A DNA stretch of 64,000 bases, from the NCBI GenBank assembly GCA_045046905.1, contig JASFYU010000036.1:13084-77083 (forward strand). Direction: 5' to 3'. The position numbers and the translations under genes were made by a program. Under the pieces are notes generated by a model. The model was not told where the DNA came from, made no database searches, and was given only the letters and a program-made list of their open reading frames with translations. Below are positions 1 through 8,348 of this stretch, one piece after another. The stretch comes from JASFYU01 sp045046905 (GTDB taxonomy: Bacteria; Bacteroidota; Bacteroidia; Flavobacteriales; Flavobacteriaceae). Each line of letters begins with the position of its first letter. Within the stretch, counting starts at the first letter, position 1.

Positions 1-600
1 ATTTACAATTTGTTGTTCCTGATTTGCTGCAGTAGCCTCGATTTCTAATAGATCACCACGCGGCAATACCCCAGATTCTACCAATTCGCTTGTTCTCTTC
101 AAATCTTGATCCGTCACTTCATATTGCGCCCTAAAAACTTTCAATGACTCCTTATTAGACGCTATCTGCAAATAGGCATCGGCCACATTCAACCGAATAT
201 CATCGATTAAATCGTCTAATCGATATTGATTGGCGATGGCATTTAATTTTGCCCGGTTCAAGCGATGAATATTTCGTAACCCATCAAAAAGAGTCATGGA
301 AGAAGTTACCCCCCCCGATACAGAAAATATAGTTCCTGTAATAAAACCATTTGTTGTAGGATTCAGAACAAGACCTGTATTTCCAGATGTACTCATAGAA
401 GCATTTAGGTTGGGAAGCATAGCACCCAAAGCATCGGATCTATCAATTGTGGCATTTTCCAAATCCAATTCGTACTGTTCTATGGTCAGATTGTTATCCA
501 CAACATAGGTGACACATTCTGCCAATGTCCACTTTTTTTGCTGTGCAGTCACCATAGCCACTGAAAATATGAGCAGTAAGGCCGTGAGTCTAATTTTCAT
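1..600 (-). CDS. TolC-family outer membrane efflux protein (partial, C-terminus outside window)
   Basis: The frame stays open from an ATG at 600 down to base 1, giving the first 200 residues. It begins with a cleavable signal peptide (MKIRLTALLLIFSVAMVTAQ), followed by the typical TolC start 'KWTLAECVTYVVDNNLTIEQ' and long amphipathic helices with 'ADAYLQIASNKESLKVFRAQYEVT' character. TolC-family proteins form the outer-membrane and periplasmic channel of tripartite exporters. It lies 38 bp downstream of the adaptor gene and is the last visible gene of a same-strand exporter operon (ATPase, two permeases, adaptor, channel), so it very probably exports the substrate handled by that ABC pump. 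The substrate cannot be read from sequence. Confidence 0.9.
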   Translation of the reverse strand, partial: MKIRLTALLLIFSVAMVTAQQKKWTLAECVTYVVDNNLTIEQYELDLENATIDRSDALGAMLPNLNASMSTSGNTGLVLNPTTNGFITGTIFSVSGGVTSSMTLFDGLRNIHRLNRAKLNAIANQYRLDDLIDDIRLNVADAYLQIASNKESLKVFRAQYEVTDQDLKRTSELVESGVLPRGDLLEIEATAANQEQQIVN

Positions 601-638
601 TTGTTGATTTTTACTTGATTGTTTATTTTGATTGATGT

Positions 639-1805
639 CTATTCTTCTGAACTATCTTCCTCTGATTCTTTGTCTTCATCTTCGTCTTCATCTCCTTTTT
701 TAATCGGCTCGGTCTTATTCCATTGTTTTACTTCATCATCTTTGGTAAGCCCAGAAACAATTTCGACATTCAAGCCATCGGAGATGCCTATTTCGATATC
801 ACGGCGTTCAAATTTTTGATCGTCTGTATTACCGATTGCAATTTCGACATAAGGTTCATCGGTTTTCTTATCAAATTGTAAGAGGGCTTCAGAAATCACA
901 AGAATACTATCTTTCTTTTCCAAAACAATAGATGCATTAGCACTATATCCGGCACGAATAAAAACCTCGTCATTGACCTCTACATCACCCTCGATCTTAA
1001 ACTGCACGGCTCCGGTCTCCTCGATTCCCTTAGGCGCTATAAACCTTAGTCTGGCATTCAATTCAACACCTTCAATAGCCCCAAGGCTTATTTTTAACGG
1101 TGTTCCCACCTTTAATTTACCTACTTCACCCTCATCAACCTTTCCCTCAAAAATCATCTTGGTCAAATCGGCAATGGATGCAATGGTGGTACCATCATTG
1201 AAATTGTTACTCTGTATAACCTGATCCCCCTCCTCTACAGGAATCTCTAATATAGTCCCTGGTACTGTGGCCCGTATATTGGTATTGGCGCTTGAAGAAC
1301 CTCCTGCAGAACCCACACGAATTATTTGATAATCGGCCTTTGCATTTTTGAGTTCCTGTAGCGCTTGATTGTATTGTAATTGCAATTTGTTAAAGTCCTG
1401 GCTAGAGATGACCCCTTTATCAAAAAGACTCTTGTTCCTGTCAAACTCTATTTTTACATTGTCCAATGCCAATTCGGCATTGCGAACTCTTCCGCGAGAT
1501 TGGTTCAAAGACTGTTCATTCGGCACCACTTTAATAAGAGCGATTAAATCTCCGGCTTTTACCTTGGCACCTTCCTCCAAGTATATTTCTTCTATAATAC
1601 CCGAAATCTGAGGTTTGATTTCTACCTCATCTTCTGGAACCACTTTGCCCGTTGCCACCGTTTTCTTTTCTATACTAGAAATAAAGGGTTTACTAGTTTC
1701 ATACGTAATTGCTGATTTGCTATTTGATTTTATAAAAAAGAGCGCTGCCCAAATTGCTCCTAGTACCAAAAGTCCAATTAGTATGTACTTTACAATTTTA
1801 TTCAT
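639..1805 (-). CDS. HlyD/MacA-type periplasmic adaptor of an ABC efflux pump
   Basis: 388 residues. An N-terminal membrane anchor (about residues 8-26) is followed by the biotinyl-lipoyl-like half motif (VEIKPQISGIIEEIYLEEGAKVKAGD), an alpha-helical hairpin (about 100-160), the second lipoyl half (ATVPGTILEIPVEEGDQV), then beta-barrel and membrane-proximal domains (FVEGDV..., GISDGLNVEIVSGL). The C-terminus is a very acidic tail rich in E, D and S. The adaptor links the inner-membrane ABC permeases to the TolC-like channel. It sits between permease 2 (31 bp upstream) and the TolC gene. A decayed homologue of its C-terminal part lies upstream of the operon at 5163-5437, suggesting that an adaptor gene was once present there too. 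Confidence 0.92.
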   Translation of the reverse strand: MNKIVKYILIGLLVLGAIWAALFFIKSNSKSAITYETSKPFISSIEKKTVATGKVVPEDEVEIKPQISGIIEEIYLEEGAKVKAGDLIALIKVVPNEQSLNQSRGRVRNAELALDNVKIEFDRNKSLFDKGVISSQDFNKLQLQYNQALQELKNAKADYQIIRVGSAGGSSSANTNIRATVPGTILEIPVEEGDQVIQSNNFNDGTTIASIADLTKMIFEGKVDEGEVGKLKVGTPLKISLGAIEGVELNARLRFIAPKGIEETGAVQFKIEGDVEVNDEVFIRAGYSANASIVLEKKDSILVISEALLQFDKKTDEPYVEIAIGNTDDQKFERRDIEIGISDGLNVEIVSGLTKDDEVKQWNKTEPIKKGDEDEDEDKESEEDSSEE

Positions 1806-1836
1806 TTTTAGTGTATTAATTTTATACTTGGTTATC

Positions 1837-3099
1837 TTATTCTTCTCTTAATGCGTCAATAGGTCTAATGCTTACGGCTCGTTGCGCGGGGATCAACCCT
1901 ATTAAAGTTCCTAATACTACCATTATCGCTAAAGCACCTAAAACATACGGAATGGGCACGGTAGGGTTGGTATAAGGCATATCTATATCTTGTGTCAATT
2001 TATTTACTATAGCTAAAAATCCTGCTCCTAGAATTATTCCCATCACCCCTGCTATCATGGTCAAGAAAACAGATTCTACAATAATCTGCGAACGTACTTC
2101 ACTGGGCGTTGCCCCTAAAGCCCTTCTCACTCCTAATTCTTTAGTGCGCTCTTTGACCGAAATCAGCAAAATATTACCAATGCCGATTACGCCTGCCAAA
2201 ATGGTGGCGATACCCACCACAAGTGATAAAAAAGTCATGCCTTTTGCAAAACCCATTACTTTTGAGAACATCTCTCCTAAATTGAAAGAACCAAAGGCAC
2301 GTTCGTCTTTTGGGTTTACCCTATGAATGCTTTTTAAGATTGATTTAATGTTTTTTTCTACCTGTACCACATCGACATCATCATAGGCCGCAATACATAA
2401 ATAGCCAACATTATCACCAGAATTATACAATTTCTGATAGGTTGAAAAAGGAATAAAAATAGAGCTATCGCTATCAAAACTAACCCCCGTTGCAATTTTA
2501 TGAACCCCAATAACCTGAAAATAAATATTTCCGATTCGTATATACCCGCCAATCGGATCCTCATCTTTTTCGAACAATTCTTTAAGGTTGCGTTCACCGA
2601 TTACACATACTTTTCTTGCTTGCCTAATATCTTCATCATTGATGAACCTACCGCCATCGAATATTTCTTTGGTCGCTATTTTTGTATACACGGGGTAATC
2701 ACCATTGATTTGATAGTCACCTGATTTTTGCCCTCTGACCGTTAGCACGGGCTCAGACCCAAATCTTCCCAAAACAATACGGGGCGCTATATATTGAATT
2801 TCAGGAACCCTATTCTTCAAGGTAGTCACATCACTGAGCTTTAATTGCATTTGTCTGCCCGTTTTAAAACCGTCATTAGGCATACTAGTACTTTGGCCCC
2901 ACACGAACATACTGTTCATAGATACGGTTTCAAAAACCTTTTCAAAACCGTTGTCTAGACCTTTTGCGGCACCGGCCAAAGCGATATAAATAAAAATACC
3001 CCACAAAACACCGATAACCGTTATTATGGTTCTGGTCTTATTCTTACTAATAGAACCAAAAATCTCTTGCCAAGTATTTCTATCAAATAAAAATCTCAT
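1837..3099 (-). CDS. MacB-like ABC transporter permease (second of two)
   Basis: 420 residues with the MacB/FtsX architecture: one TM helix near residues 22-45, a large periplasmic MacB_PCD domain (about 45-270), then three TM helices. The conserved cytoplasmic loop 'SVKERTKELGVRRALGATPSEVRSQI' and the C-terminal 'IRPIDALREE' are present. It starts one base after the stop of the first permease (3101), so the two are translationally linked. Paired, non-identical permeases with one ATPase suggest a heterodimeric exporter of the macrolide/lipoprotein-export superfamily. The substrate is unknown; macrolide resistance should not be assumed. Confidence 0.93.
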   Translation of the reverse strand: MRFLFDRNTWQEIFGSISKNKTRTIITVIGVLWGIFIYIALAGAAKGLDNGFEKVFETVSMNSMFVWGQSTSMPNDGFKTGRQMQLKLSDVTTLKNRVPEIQYIAPRIVLGRFGSEPVLTVRGQKSGDYQINGDYPVYTKIATKEIFDGGRFINDEDIRQARKVCVIGERNLKELFEKDEDPIGGYIRIGNIYFQVIGVHKIATGVSFDSDSSIFIPFSTYQKLYNSGDNVGYLCIAAYDDVDVVQVEKNIKSILKSIHRVNPKDERAFGSFNLGEMFSKVMGFAKGMTFLSLVVGIATILAGVIGIGNILLISVKERTKELGVRRALGATPSEVRSQIIVESVFLTMIAGVMGIILGAGFLAIVNKLTQDIDMPYTNPTVPIPYVLGALAIMVVLGTLIGLIPAQRAVSIRPIDALREE

Positions 3100-3100
3100 A

Positions 3101-4330
3101 CTATTCGTCTCTTAAGGCTACAATAGGTTTAATACGTGCTGCTCTTCGTGCAGGAATATACCCCGCCAAGCCACCAAAAAATATCAAAATCAAGGTAGCA
3201 AAAACTGCTACTCCAAGATTTATATACGGATTTGTTATAAAATAATCTTCTAATGTATCTCCTAAAGAACTCAATACTGCAATCCCCATCACCATACCAA
3301 TACTACCCGAAACAGTAGTAATAAAAACCGATTCTAACAAAATAGTACCAATCACATCTCTTGGTGTGGCGCCCAAGGCCTTTCGTATTCCCAACTCTTT
3401 GGTTCTCTCTTTTACCACAAAGACCATGATATTACTGATACCGATAATTCCTGCTATAATGGTACCGAAGGCCACAAAGGCAACAATCATTTGCAATACC
3501 CTTGCAAATTGTTGGTTCTGTTTTAATCGATCAGCTACATTTCGAATATGAATTCCGTTTTGATCTTTTGGGCTGATATTTTTTTTATCCCTTAAAAAAT
3601 TATCCAAACTTTTATCAAAGGCCATAGCGCCCACATAGCCGATCTCTGGCTTAAAAGCCACAATGATCTGATCGACCTTATCGGTATTTTTTTCAATCAA
3701 TTGTCTAGTTGTATACGGTATATAGATGAATCTTTCTTCATCATCGCCCCCTTCATCCTGAAAAACACCGATTACTTTAAAAACACTGCCGGCAATATCT
3801 ATATATTTTCCTAATGATTCTTTTTGACCAAACAAATCTTGTTCTACAAGCCTTCCGATTACGGCATACTTGGTTCTGTTATTAATATCGGTCTTGTTCA
3901 AATACCGCCCTTTCATCATGATGGTCTTTAAGGCGTATTGATACGAACCGGTAACACCCCTAGTGGTATAATTATTAGATTCATTCTTATACTTCACTAA
4001 GCCATTTCTGTCAATTCTTGGAGAAACGTACTGAGTAAACAATGCAAAATTCTTTTCAATATCAGCCAAGTCACTATTATCGAATTCTATTCGCCTATTC
4101 GACTTATACCCTTTATAGGGCATCGATGTTCTACCAGGAAATATAAAAAAAAGGTTCGTGGAGTCATTACTAAAAAATTTATCAAAAGTATTGATAAGAC
4201 CGTTTCCGAAACCGAAGAGCACAACGAATATGAAGATTCCCAAGGCGACTGTAAAACCTGATAAGAACGTACGTAATTTGTTCTTTTGAATGGTTTCGAA
4301 TATCTCTTTCCAGTTATCTCTACTAAACAT
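3101..4330 (-). CDS. MacB-like ABC transporter permease (first of two)
   Basis: 409 residues: N-terminal TM helix, a periplasmic MacB_PCD domain and three C-terminal TM helices. The family loop 'VKERTKELGIRKALGATPRDVI' and the end 'IKPIVALRDE' are visible. Its start codon overlaps the end of the ATPase gene by 8 bp, which indicates translational coupling. It resembles the following permease in layout and length but is clearly diverged, so the transporter probably has two different membrane halves. Confidence 0.93.
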   Translation of the reverse strand: MFSRDNWKEIFETIQKNKLRTFLSGFTVALGIFIFVVLFGFGNGLINTFDKFFSNDSTNLFFIFPGRTSMPYKGYKSNRRIEFDNSDLADIEKNFALFTQYVSPRIDRNGLVKYKNESNNYTTRGVTGSYQYALKTIMMKGRYLNKTDINNRTKYAVIGRLVEQDLFGQKESLGKYIDIAGSVFKVIGVFQDEGGDDEERFIYIPYTTRQLIEKNTDKVDQIIVAFKPEIGYVGAMAFDKSLDNFLRDKKNISPKDQNGIHIRNVADRLKQNQQFARVLQMIVAFVAFGTIIAGIIGISNIMVFVVKERTKELGIRKALGATPRDVIGTILLESVFITTVSGSIGMVMGIAVLSSLGDTLEDYFITNPYINLGVAVFATLILIFFGGLAGYIPARRAARIKPIVALRDE

Positions 4331-5024
4331 AAGCAGATGCTCTCACTTGTTTTATTTTCTTGTCTTCTATAATAATACCGTCCTTGAGATATACTATTCT
4401 TTTACACATATTGGCAATATCCTGCTCGTGTGTCACAATAAGAATGGTATTGCCTTGGTCATTGATTTTTTGGATAAGATCCATCACTTCATAGGACGTT
4501 GTACTATCTAAGGCACCCGTTGGCTCATCGGCTAATAGCACCTTGGGCTCTGCGGCCATAGCTCGGGCAATGGCCACACGTTGTTTTTGACCGCCCGAAA
4601 GCTCATTGGGTAAATGGGTCGCCCATTCTTTCAGCCCTACTTGATCCAAATATTTTAAAGCTTTCTCTTGTCTTTCCTTTCGAGGCATACGCTGATAATA
4701 GAGCGGAAGAGCCACATTTTCTAATGCACTTTTATAATTGATGAGATTGAAAGATTGAAAAACAAATCCTAAAAATTTATTTCGATATTTAGCCGCTTTG
4801 GTCTCGTTCAAATTTTTGATAGGCACCCCATCCAAGGTATATTCTCCTGAATCAGCCACATCTAACATGCCCAGAATATTCAATAAGGTAGATTTCCCTG
4901 AACCTGAGGACCCCATTATAGCTACCAACTCCCCTTCTTCTATCGATAAATTAATACCTTTTAATACATGAAGAGAATTGCTTCCCATTTTGTAAGATTT
5001 GTGAAGGTCTTTGATTTCAATCAT
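4323..5024 (-). CDS. MacB/LolD-type ABC transporter ATP-binding protein
   Basis: 233 residues. Walker A is GSSGSGKST at about 38-46, the Q-loop is in 'FVFQSFNLI', the signature is LSGGQKQR, Walker B is 'VLLADEPTGALD' and the switch His is in 'IVTHEQDIA'. This is the complete nucleotide-binding domain of the LolD/MacB/FtsE group, encoded separately from the permeases. It is the first intact gene of the exporter operon on the minus strand. The ATG at 5024 gives the family start 'MIEIKDLHKSY'. Confidence 0.95.
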   Translation of the reverse strand: MIEIKDLHKSYKMGSNSLHVLKGINLSIEEGELVAIMGSSGSGKSTLLNILGMLDVADSGEYTLDGVPIKNLNETKAAKYRNKFLGFVFQSFNLINYKSALENVALPLYYQRMPRKERQEKALKYLDQVGLKEWATHLPNELSGGQKQRVAIARAMAAEPKVLLADEPTGALDSTTSYEVMDLIQKINDQGNTILIVTHEQDIANMCKRIVYLKDGIIIEDKKIKQVRASAYV

Positions 5025-5162
5025 GCCGATTTCATTAATTGTTTGATTAGTATCTTACTAGATTCTTGAATAGGACTCATAAGTTGTTAAAATGTTACAT
5101 AACTGCCTCCAAAATTTATGTTAAATAATTCAATCTCCCTTTCCAAGGGGCTCTAGCTTGTT

Positions 5163-5310
5163 CTATACTTTGATATTATCCTCTGCCTCGATTCCTGATT
5201 TCACCTTTACATAAATACCATCGCTTATACCCAATTCGATAGGCATACCTTCAAATTGTTATTGGATTTTCTCAATTTCTACAAAGGGCTTTTTGATCTT
5301 ATTGTCGAAC
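5163..5310 (-). pseudogene. Remnant of an HlyD-type adaptor C-terminus (copy 1)
   Basis: Read on the minus strand from 5309 to 5163, this stretch translates as FDNKIKKPFVEIEKIQ, an in-frame TAA, then QFEGMPIELGISDGIYVKVK and SGIEAEDNIKV with a terminal stop. It aligns with the C-terminal domain of the intact adaptor at 639-1805 (FDKKTDEPYVEIAIG..., FERRDIEIGISDGLNVEIVSGL). It has no start codon and is interrupted by a stop, so it is a decayed fragment. It sits immediately upstream of the exporter ATPase, where an adaptor gene often lies in such operons. Confidence 0.75.
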
Positions 5311-5341
5311 TAGGTTATAAGACTAGAAGATTATGGTATTG

Positions 5342-5437
5342 TTACAACCTGAGTTCGATAGCTATACGCTCAAATTGTTATTCGATTTTCTCAATTTCTA
5401 CAAAGGGCTTTTTGGTCTTATTGTCGAACTCGGGTTT
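5342..5437 (-). pseudogene. Second, partial copy of the adaptor remnant
   Basis: Bases 5370-5429 repeat 5251-5310 at an offset of 119 bp with two mismatches in 60. Weaker similarity extends back to about 5350. The minus-strand translation is KPEFDNKTKKPFVEIEKIE, an in-frame TAA at the same codon as copy 1, then QFERIAIELRL and a stop. The shared stop codon suggests the fragment was duplicated after it had been inactivated. The alternative, gene conversion between the copies, cannot be excluded. Confidence 0.7.
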
Positions 5438-5480
5438 ACAGTAAAATCTGTACGGAAATGATAAGAATAAGAGACTATCC

Positions 5481-5696
5481 TCAGCTCTTCATTTTTCGGT
5501 ATACAAAATAGAATAGCACACCGACCAGCACATAGGGTACTGCCATCAAATACACTATTCCATTGTTCACTCCCTCGGCCATGGCACCGTTTCCTTCACT
5601 TTCTAAAACAGCCCGGCACATGGCACATTGCGCCTCTACCACTTCAGGAAATAGCAGTACTATAGATAGTACGAATATCAAAAAAGTCTTTCTCAT
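5481..5696 (-). CDS. Small CxxC membrane protein of the oxidase-assembly cluster
   Basis: 71 residues: a signal peptide or first TM helix (residues 1-22), then a short exported segment starting QCAMCRAVLESEG with a CxxC pair at about residues 24-27, then a second TM helix (about 48-66) and a basic end. I do not recognise a named family. It is the last gene of a run with DUF420 and SCO proteins, so a role in copper or thiol handling during cytochrome oxidase assembly is plausible but is inference from context and the CxxC motif. The start codon at 5696 fits the signal peptide. Confidence 0.75.
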   Translation of the reverse strand: MRKTFLIFVLSIVLLFPEVVEAQCAMCRAVLESEGNGAMAEGVNNGIVYLMAVPYVLVGVLFYFVYRKMKS

Positions 5697-5746
5697 TTAA
5701 CACCCTTTTAACTGCAGTCAAAATGACCACTTTGTTCAGCCATTTA

Positions 5747-6280
5747 TTAATTAACATAATACGGTGAAATCATCATATAAACCACAACCCCGCTTATTGC
5801 GACATATAACCAAATAGGAAATGTGATTTTCGCCAATTTTCGATGTGATTCAAATTTTTTCAAATAAGCCCGGGCATAGGTTTTAAGCACTAATGGAATG
5901 ATAGCAATAGATAGCACAATATGCGAAATCAAAATGAAAAAATACACATATTTTAGTATACCTTCCCCTCCAAATGTAGTTGACTCGGCCGTCATATGAT
6001 AGGCGATATACATTGATAAAAACAGAACGGACAATACAATGCAGCCGGTCATTAAGTTTTGATGCAGTTTTTGTTTTCCATTTTTTATGGCCCACACCGC
6101 CACAACCAACAAAACTGCAGTAAGCGCATTTGTAGAAGCATATATAGGCGGCAAAAAACCAAGTCTTTCAACATTCGGAATTTTTACCCCGAACAGCATA
6201 GCGACTACCAATGGCACAATAATAGAAATGACCGTAATCCATCTATTAAATTTCTTTTCCAGTACACTTAGCGCCTCCAT
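5747..6280 (-). CDS. DUF420 membrane protein (CtaM-like oxidase assembly factor)
   Basis: 177 residues with about five TM helices and histidines near the helix ends (the YIAYHMTAES and ILISHIVLSI segments). This matches DUF420 proteins such as Bacillus CtaM, which is needed to make an active caa3/aa3-type oxidase. It starts directly against the stop of the SCO gene (6281), so the two are co-expressed. The strongly hydrophobic profile and the position next to SCO and oxidase subunits support the call; the exact biochemical role of the family is not well settled. Confidence 0.85.
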   Translation of the reverse strand: MEALSVLEKKFNRWITVISIIVPLVVAMLFGVKIPNVERLGFLPPIYASTNALTAVLLVVAVWAIKNGKQKLHQNLMTGCIVLSVLFLSMYIAYHMTAESTTFGGEGILKYVYFFILISHIVLSIAIIPLVLKTYARAYLKKFESHRKLAKITFPIWLYVAISGVVVYMMISPYYVN

Positions 6281-7006
6281 TTACTCTTCCAATAATTTTC
6301 TGATGTCCTGCTTTAAAATACTGATCTGCTCTTTTTCGCCGTGGTCATTCTCCTGTTGCTTTTCAGTAATAGCCCCGCGATAATATATAATAGGGTTACC
6401 AAAATCATCAACTCTCGAACGTATAAATCCTTTTTTATCGATTAAGGCAAATAGGCCAGAGTGTTCAAAACCGCCAGGTGCATCAGGCATTTCAGACGCA
6501 AAAATATTAAACCCGATATTGGCCAAATCGAATATTTTTTCTTTATCGCCGGTCATCAAATGCCAGTCCATATCCTCAATACCATGACGTTCTGCATATT
6601 GTTTCAAAACAGTGGGCGTATCATAGTCGGGCGTTATTGAAAAAGAAGCTATTCCGAAATGGTCAAATTGGCTAAACTCCTCCTGCAGGGCCACCAAATT
6701 TTTTGTCATTACGGGGCAGATTGAAGGGCATGAGGTAAAGAAGAACTCGACTACGAACACTTTTCCCTTGTAATCTCTATCGGTAATCAAAAGACTGTCT
6801 TGATCAATGAACTCAAAAGAGGGGACTCTTCTTTTTTTGCCGTTCAACAACACATAAGCCAACTCCGCTTTATTGTTCTTGACGTTCATTCTATTGGTAT
6901 CGACTACCGATCCCTTTTTGAGGCGGTCAACAATTCTAGGAATAAAGATGATGCCAAAAACAAGGACCACTAACGATACCCATACATATGTATACTTTCC
7001 TTTCAT
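6281..7006 (-). CDS. SCO1/SenC-family copper chaperone
   Basis: About 241 residues from the ATG at 7006; a TTG two codons upstream (7012) overlaps the stop of the preceding gene and is a possible alternative start. One N-terminal TM anchor (about 6-25) is followed by a thioredoxin-fold domain. The copper-binding CxxxC is in 'FTSCPSICPVM' (Cys 93 and 97) and the distal histidine is in 'GGFEHSGLF' (about 182). SCO proteins deliver copper to the CuA site of oxidase subunit II or reduce its cysteines. The presumed client CoxB is encoded at 37964-39022. Confidence 0.93.
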   Translation of the reverse strand: MKGKYTYVWVSLVVLVFGIIFIPRIVDRLKKGSVVDTNRMNVKNNKAELAYVLLNGKKRRVPSFEFIDQDSLLITDRDYKGKVFVVEFFFTSCPSICPVMTKNLVALQEEFSQFDHFGIASFSITPDYDTPTVLKQYAERHGIEDMDWHLMTGDKEKIFDLANIGFNIFASEMPDAPGGFEHSGLFALIDKKGFIRSRVDDFGNPIIYYRGAITEKQQENDHGEKEQISILKQDIRKLLEE

Positions 7007-7008
7007 TT

Positions 7009-7641
7009 TCAATTCACGCGCCTAGCATTGTTCTTTTTAAGGGCCAACCGATATTCAGCCAAAATAATCATTACATCATCTACCATCTTATTGTTCAAAT
7101 CGGATACCGATCTAGCATTGAACCCATATTTGGTCTCTCCGTCCTCTTCACTGGTCCTTCCCCTTAAATTTCTATCCTTGTCAATAATAAAAACATAGGA
7201 AGTGGCCAAATCTTCATCAAGTGACAAATTGGTTCTTAAGGACTCGAAAAGGTCTTGTATTTGGTTCTCTTGGGCAAACACAAATTTCCAATTTCTGATA
7301 TCAGTAAAACTGCCTAGCTCTTTTTTTAGTTCAGCTACCTGTATTTCAGTGCCTTTTGGTACTACCATGACAAACTGAAAATCATGGAATTCATGAAATC
7401 GCTTGTATATTTTCTGATTGAGATTAAAGGCATTGCCTTTGTTATAGTCTATATTTTTACCCAAGAACCCAAGAATGGTTATTTTATCTTGAAGGCTTAG
7501 GGTGTTATCGATTGCGCTTATCTCATTAACTTCCTCGGTAAGCACAGTGAGTCTTCCAAAATTATTGATCCCTGAAGCAAAAAATAGGTAGGCGACAATG
7601 GGTAAAACAAATAGTACTACTAAAACGAAGGTCTTTTTCAT
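7009..7641 (-). CDS. Membrane-anchored SCO/thioredoxin-like protein without cysteines
   Basis: 210 residues: an N-terminal TM or signal segment (about 4-23), then a soluble domain. Several stretches line up by eye with the neighbouring SCO protein: 'LQDKITILGFLGKN' where SCO has its strand leading to CxxxC, and 'TSYVFIIDKDRNLRGR' where SCO has 'SGLFALIDKKGFIRSR'. No cysteine is present anywhere, and the distal His position is not conserved, so copper binding as in SCO is not possible. Its stop overlaps the start region of the SCO gene. I infer a paralogous, non-metal-binding partner in oxidase assembly; this is not proven. Confidence 0.7.
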   Translation of the reverse strand: MKKTFVLVVLFVLPIVAYLFFASGINNFGRLTVLTEEVNEISAIDNTLSLQDKITILGFLGKNIDYNKGNAFNLNQKIYKRFHEFHDFQFVMVVPKGTEIQVAELKKELGSFTDIRNWKFVFAQENQIQDLFESLRTNLSLDEDLATSYVFIIDKDRNLRGRTSEEDGETKYGFNARSVSDLNNKMVDDVMIILAEYRLALKKNNARRVN

Positions 7642-7912
7642 ACCCGAATTATTACTGTTATCAAGAGAGTTTAAAAACTATAGTTATCAATTACGGCCTG
7701 ACGATGAAATTTATTCTAAAATCGAAATCATTGATTTTTCACAACGAAATAAAAAAAGGGGCTAAGAAGTTTTGTTTCGCCTCTTCACGAGTCTTGCCCG
7801 GTGATTCAAGTGGCAATTATGCCTTAGGACGATTCATAAACAGATTAGTTTACTTCGTCTGTACTGAAGCCCTATTTTAATTTCTTTAGAACCTCTCTTC
7901 TTTGTCAATACC

Positions 7913-8296
7913 CTAGAAATCCCAGGTTACAAACCCATCCTTAAAGACATTATAAATGTAATCGGCTTCAAAGAGCATTATAAATAGCAAGTATGCCACC
8001 AAGAAAATTGGGGTCCAAACAATCGCCCTTCTCAATGCGCTTTTTTCATCTCTCAAGTGCATGAAATCCCATGCAATATAATAGGCCTTGACCAGAGTAA
8101 GGATAATGAAAATCCAGTTCAGTAGTTTCATTCCTAAAAAAGTACTTCCGGTAAGTATAGCAGGTTTCGTAATACCAAAACCAACTTCGACCGCGGTTAT
8201 AATGGTTAAGAAAACAAGTACTCCCCATATTTTTTGGGTATTGGACTTGAATTTCACTAATCCCCTGAAAATTTCCAATTTATGTGCGTCTGCCAT
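7913..8296 (-). CDS. Cytochrome c oxidase subunit IV (prokaryotic type)
   Basis: 127 residues with three TM helices and the prokaryotic COX4 pattern: 'KIWGVLVFLTIITAVEVGFG', a central helix ending in 'VKAYYIAWDFMHLRDEKS', and a third helix. The Lys-Ala-Tyr...Met-His-Leu motif of the family is clear. It lies 52 bp downstream of a subunit III gene in the same orientation. Subunit IV is a small accessory subunit that stabilises the heme-copper oxidase. Confidence 0.9.
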   Translation of the reverse strand: MADAHKLEIFRGLVKFKSNTQKIWGVLVFLTIITAVEVGFGITKPAILTGSTFLGMKLLNWIFIILTLVKAYYIAWDFMHLRDEKSALRRAIVWTPIFLVAYLLFIMLFEADYIYNVFKDGFVTWDF

Positions 8297-8348
8297 TATT
8301 TATATCGTAATTATTAAAAAATCAACCAGAACCTGAACTCAATTCAGG

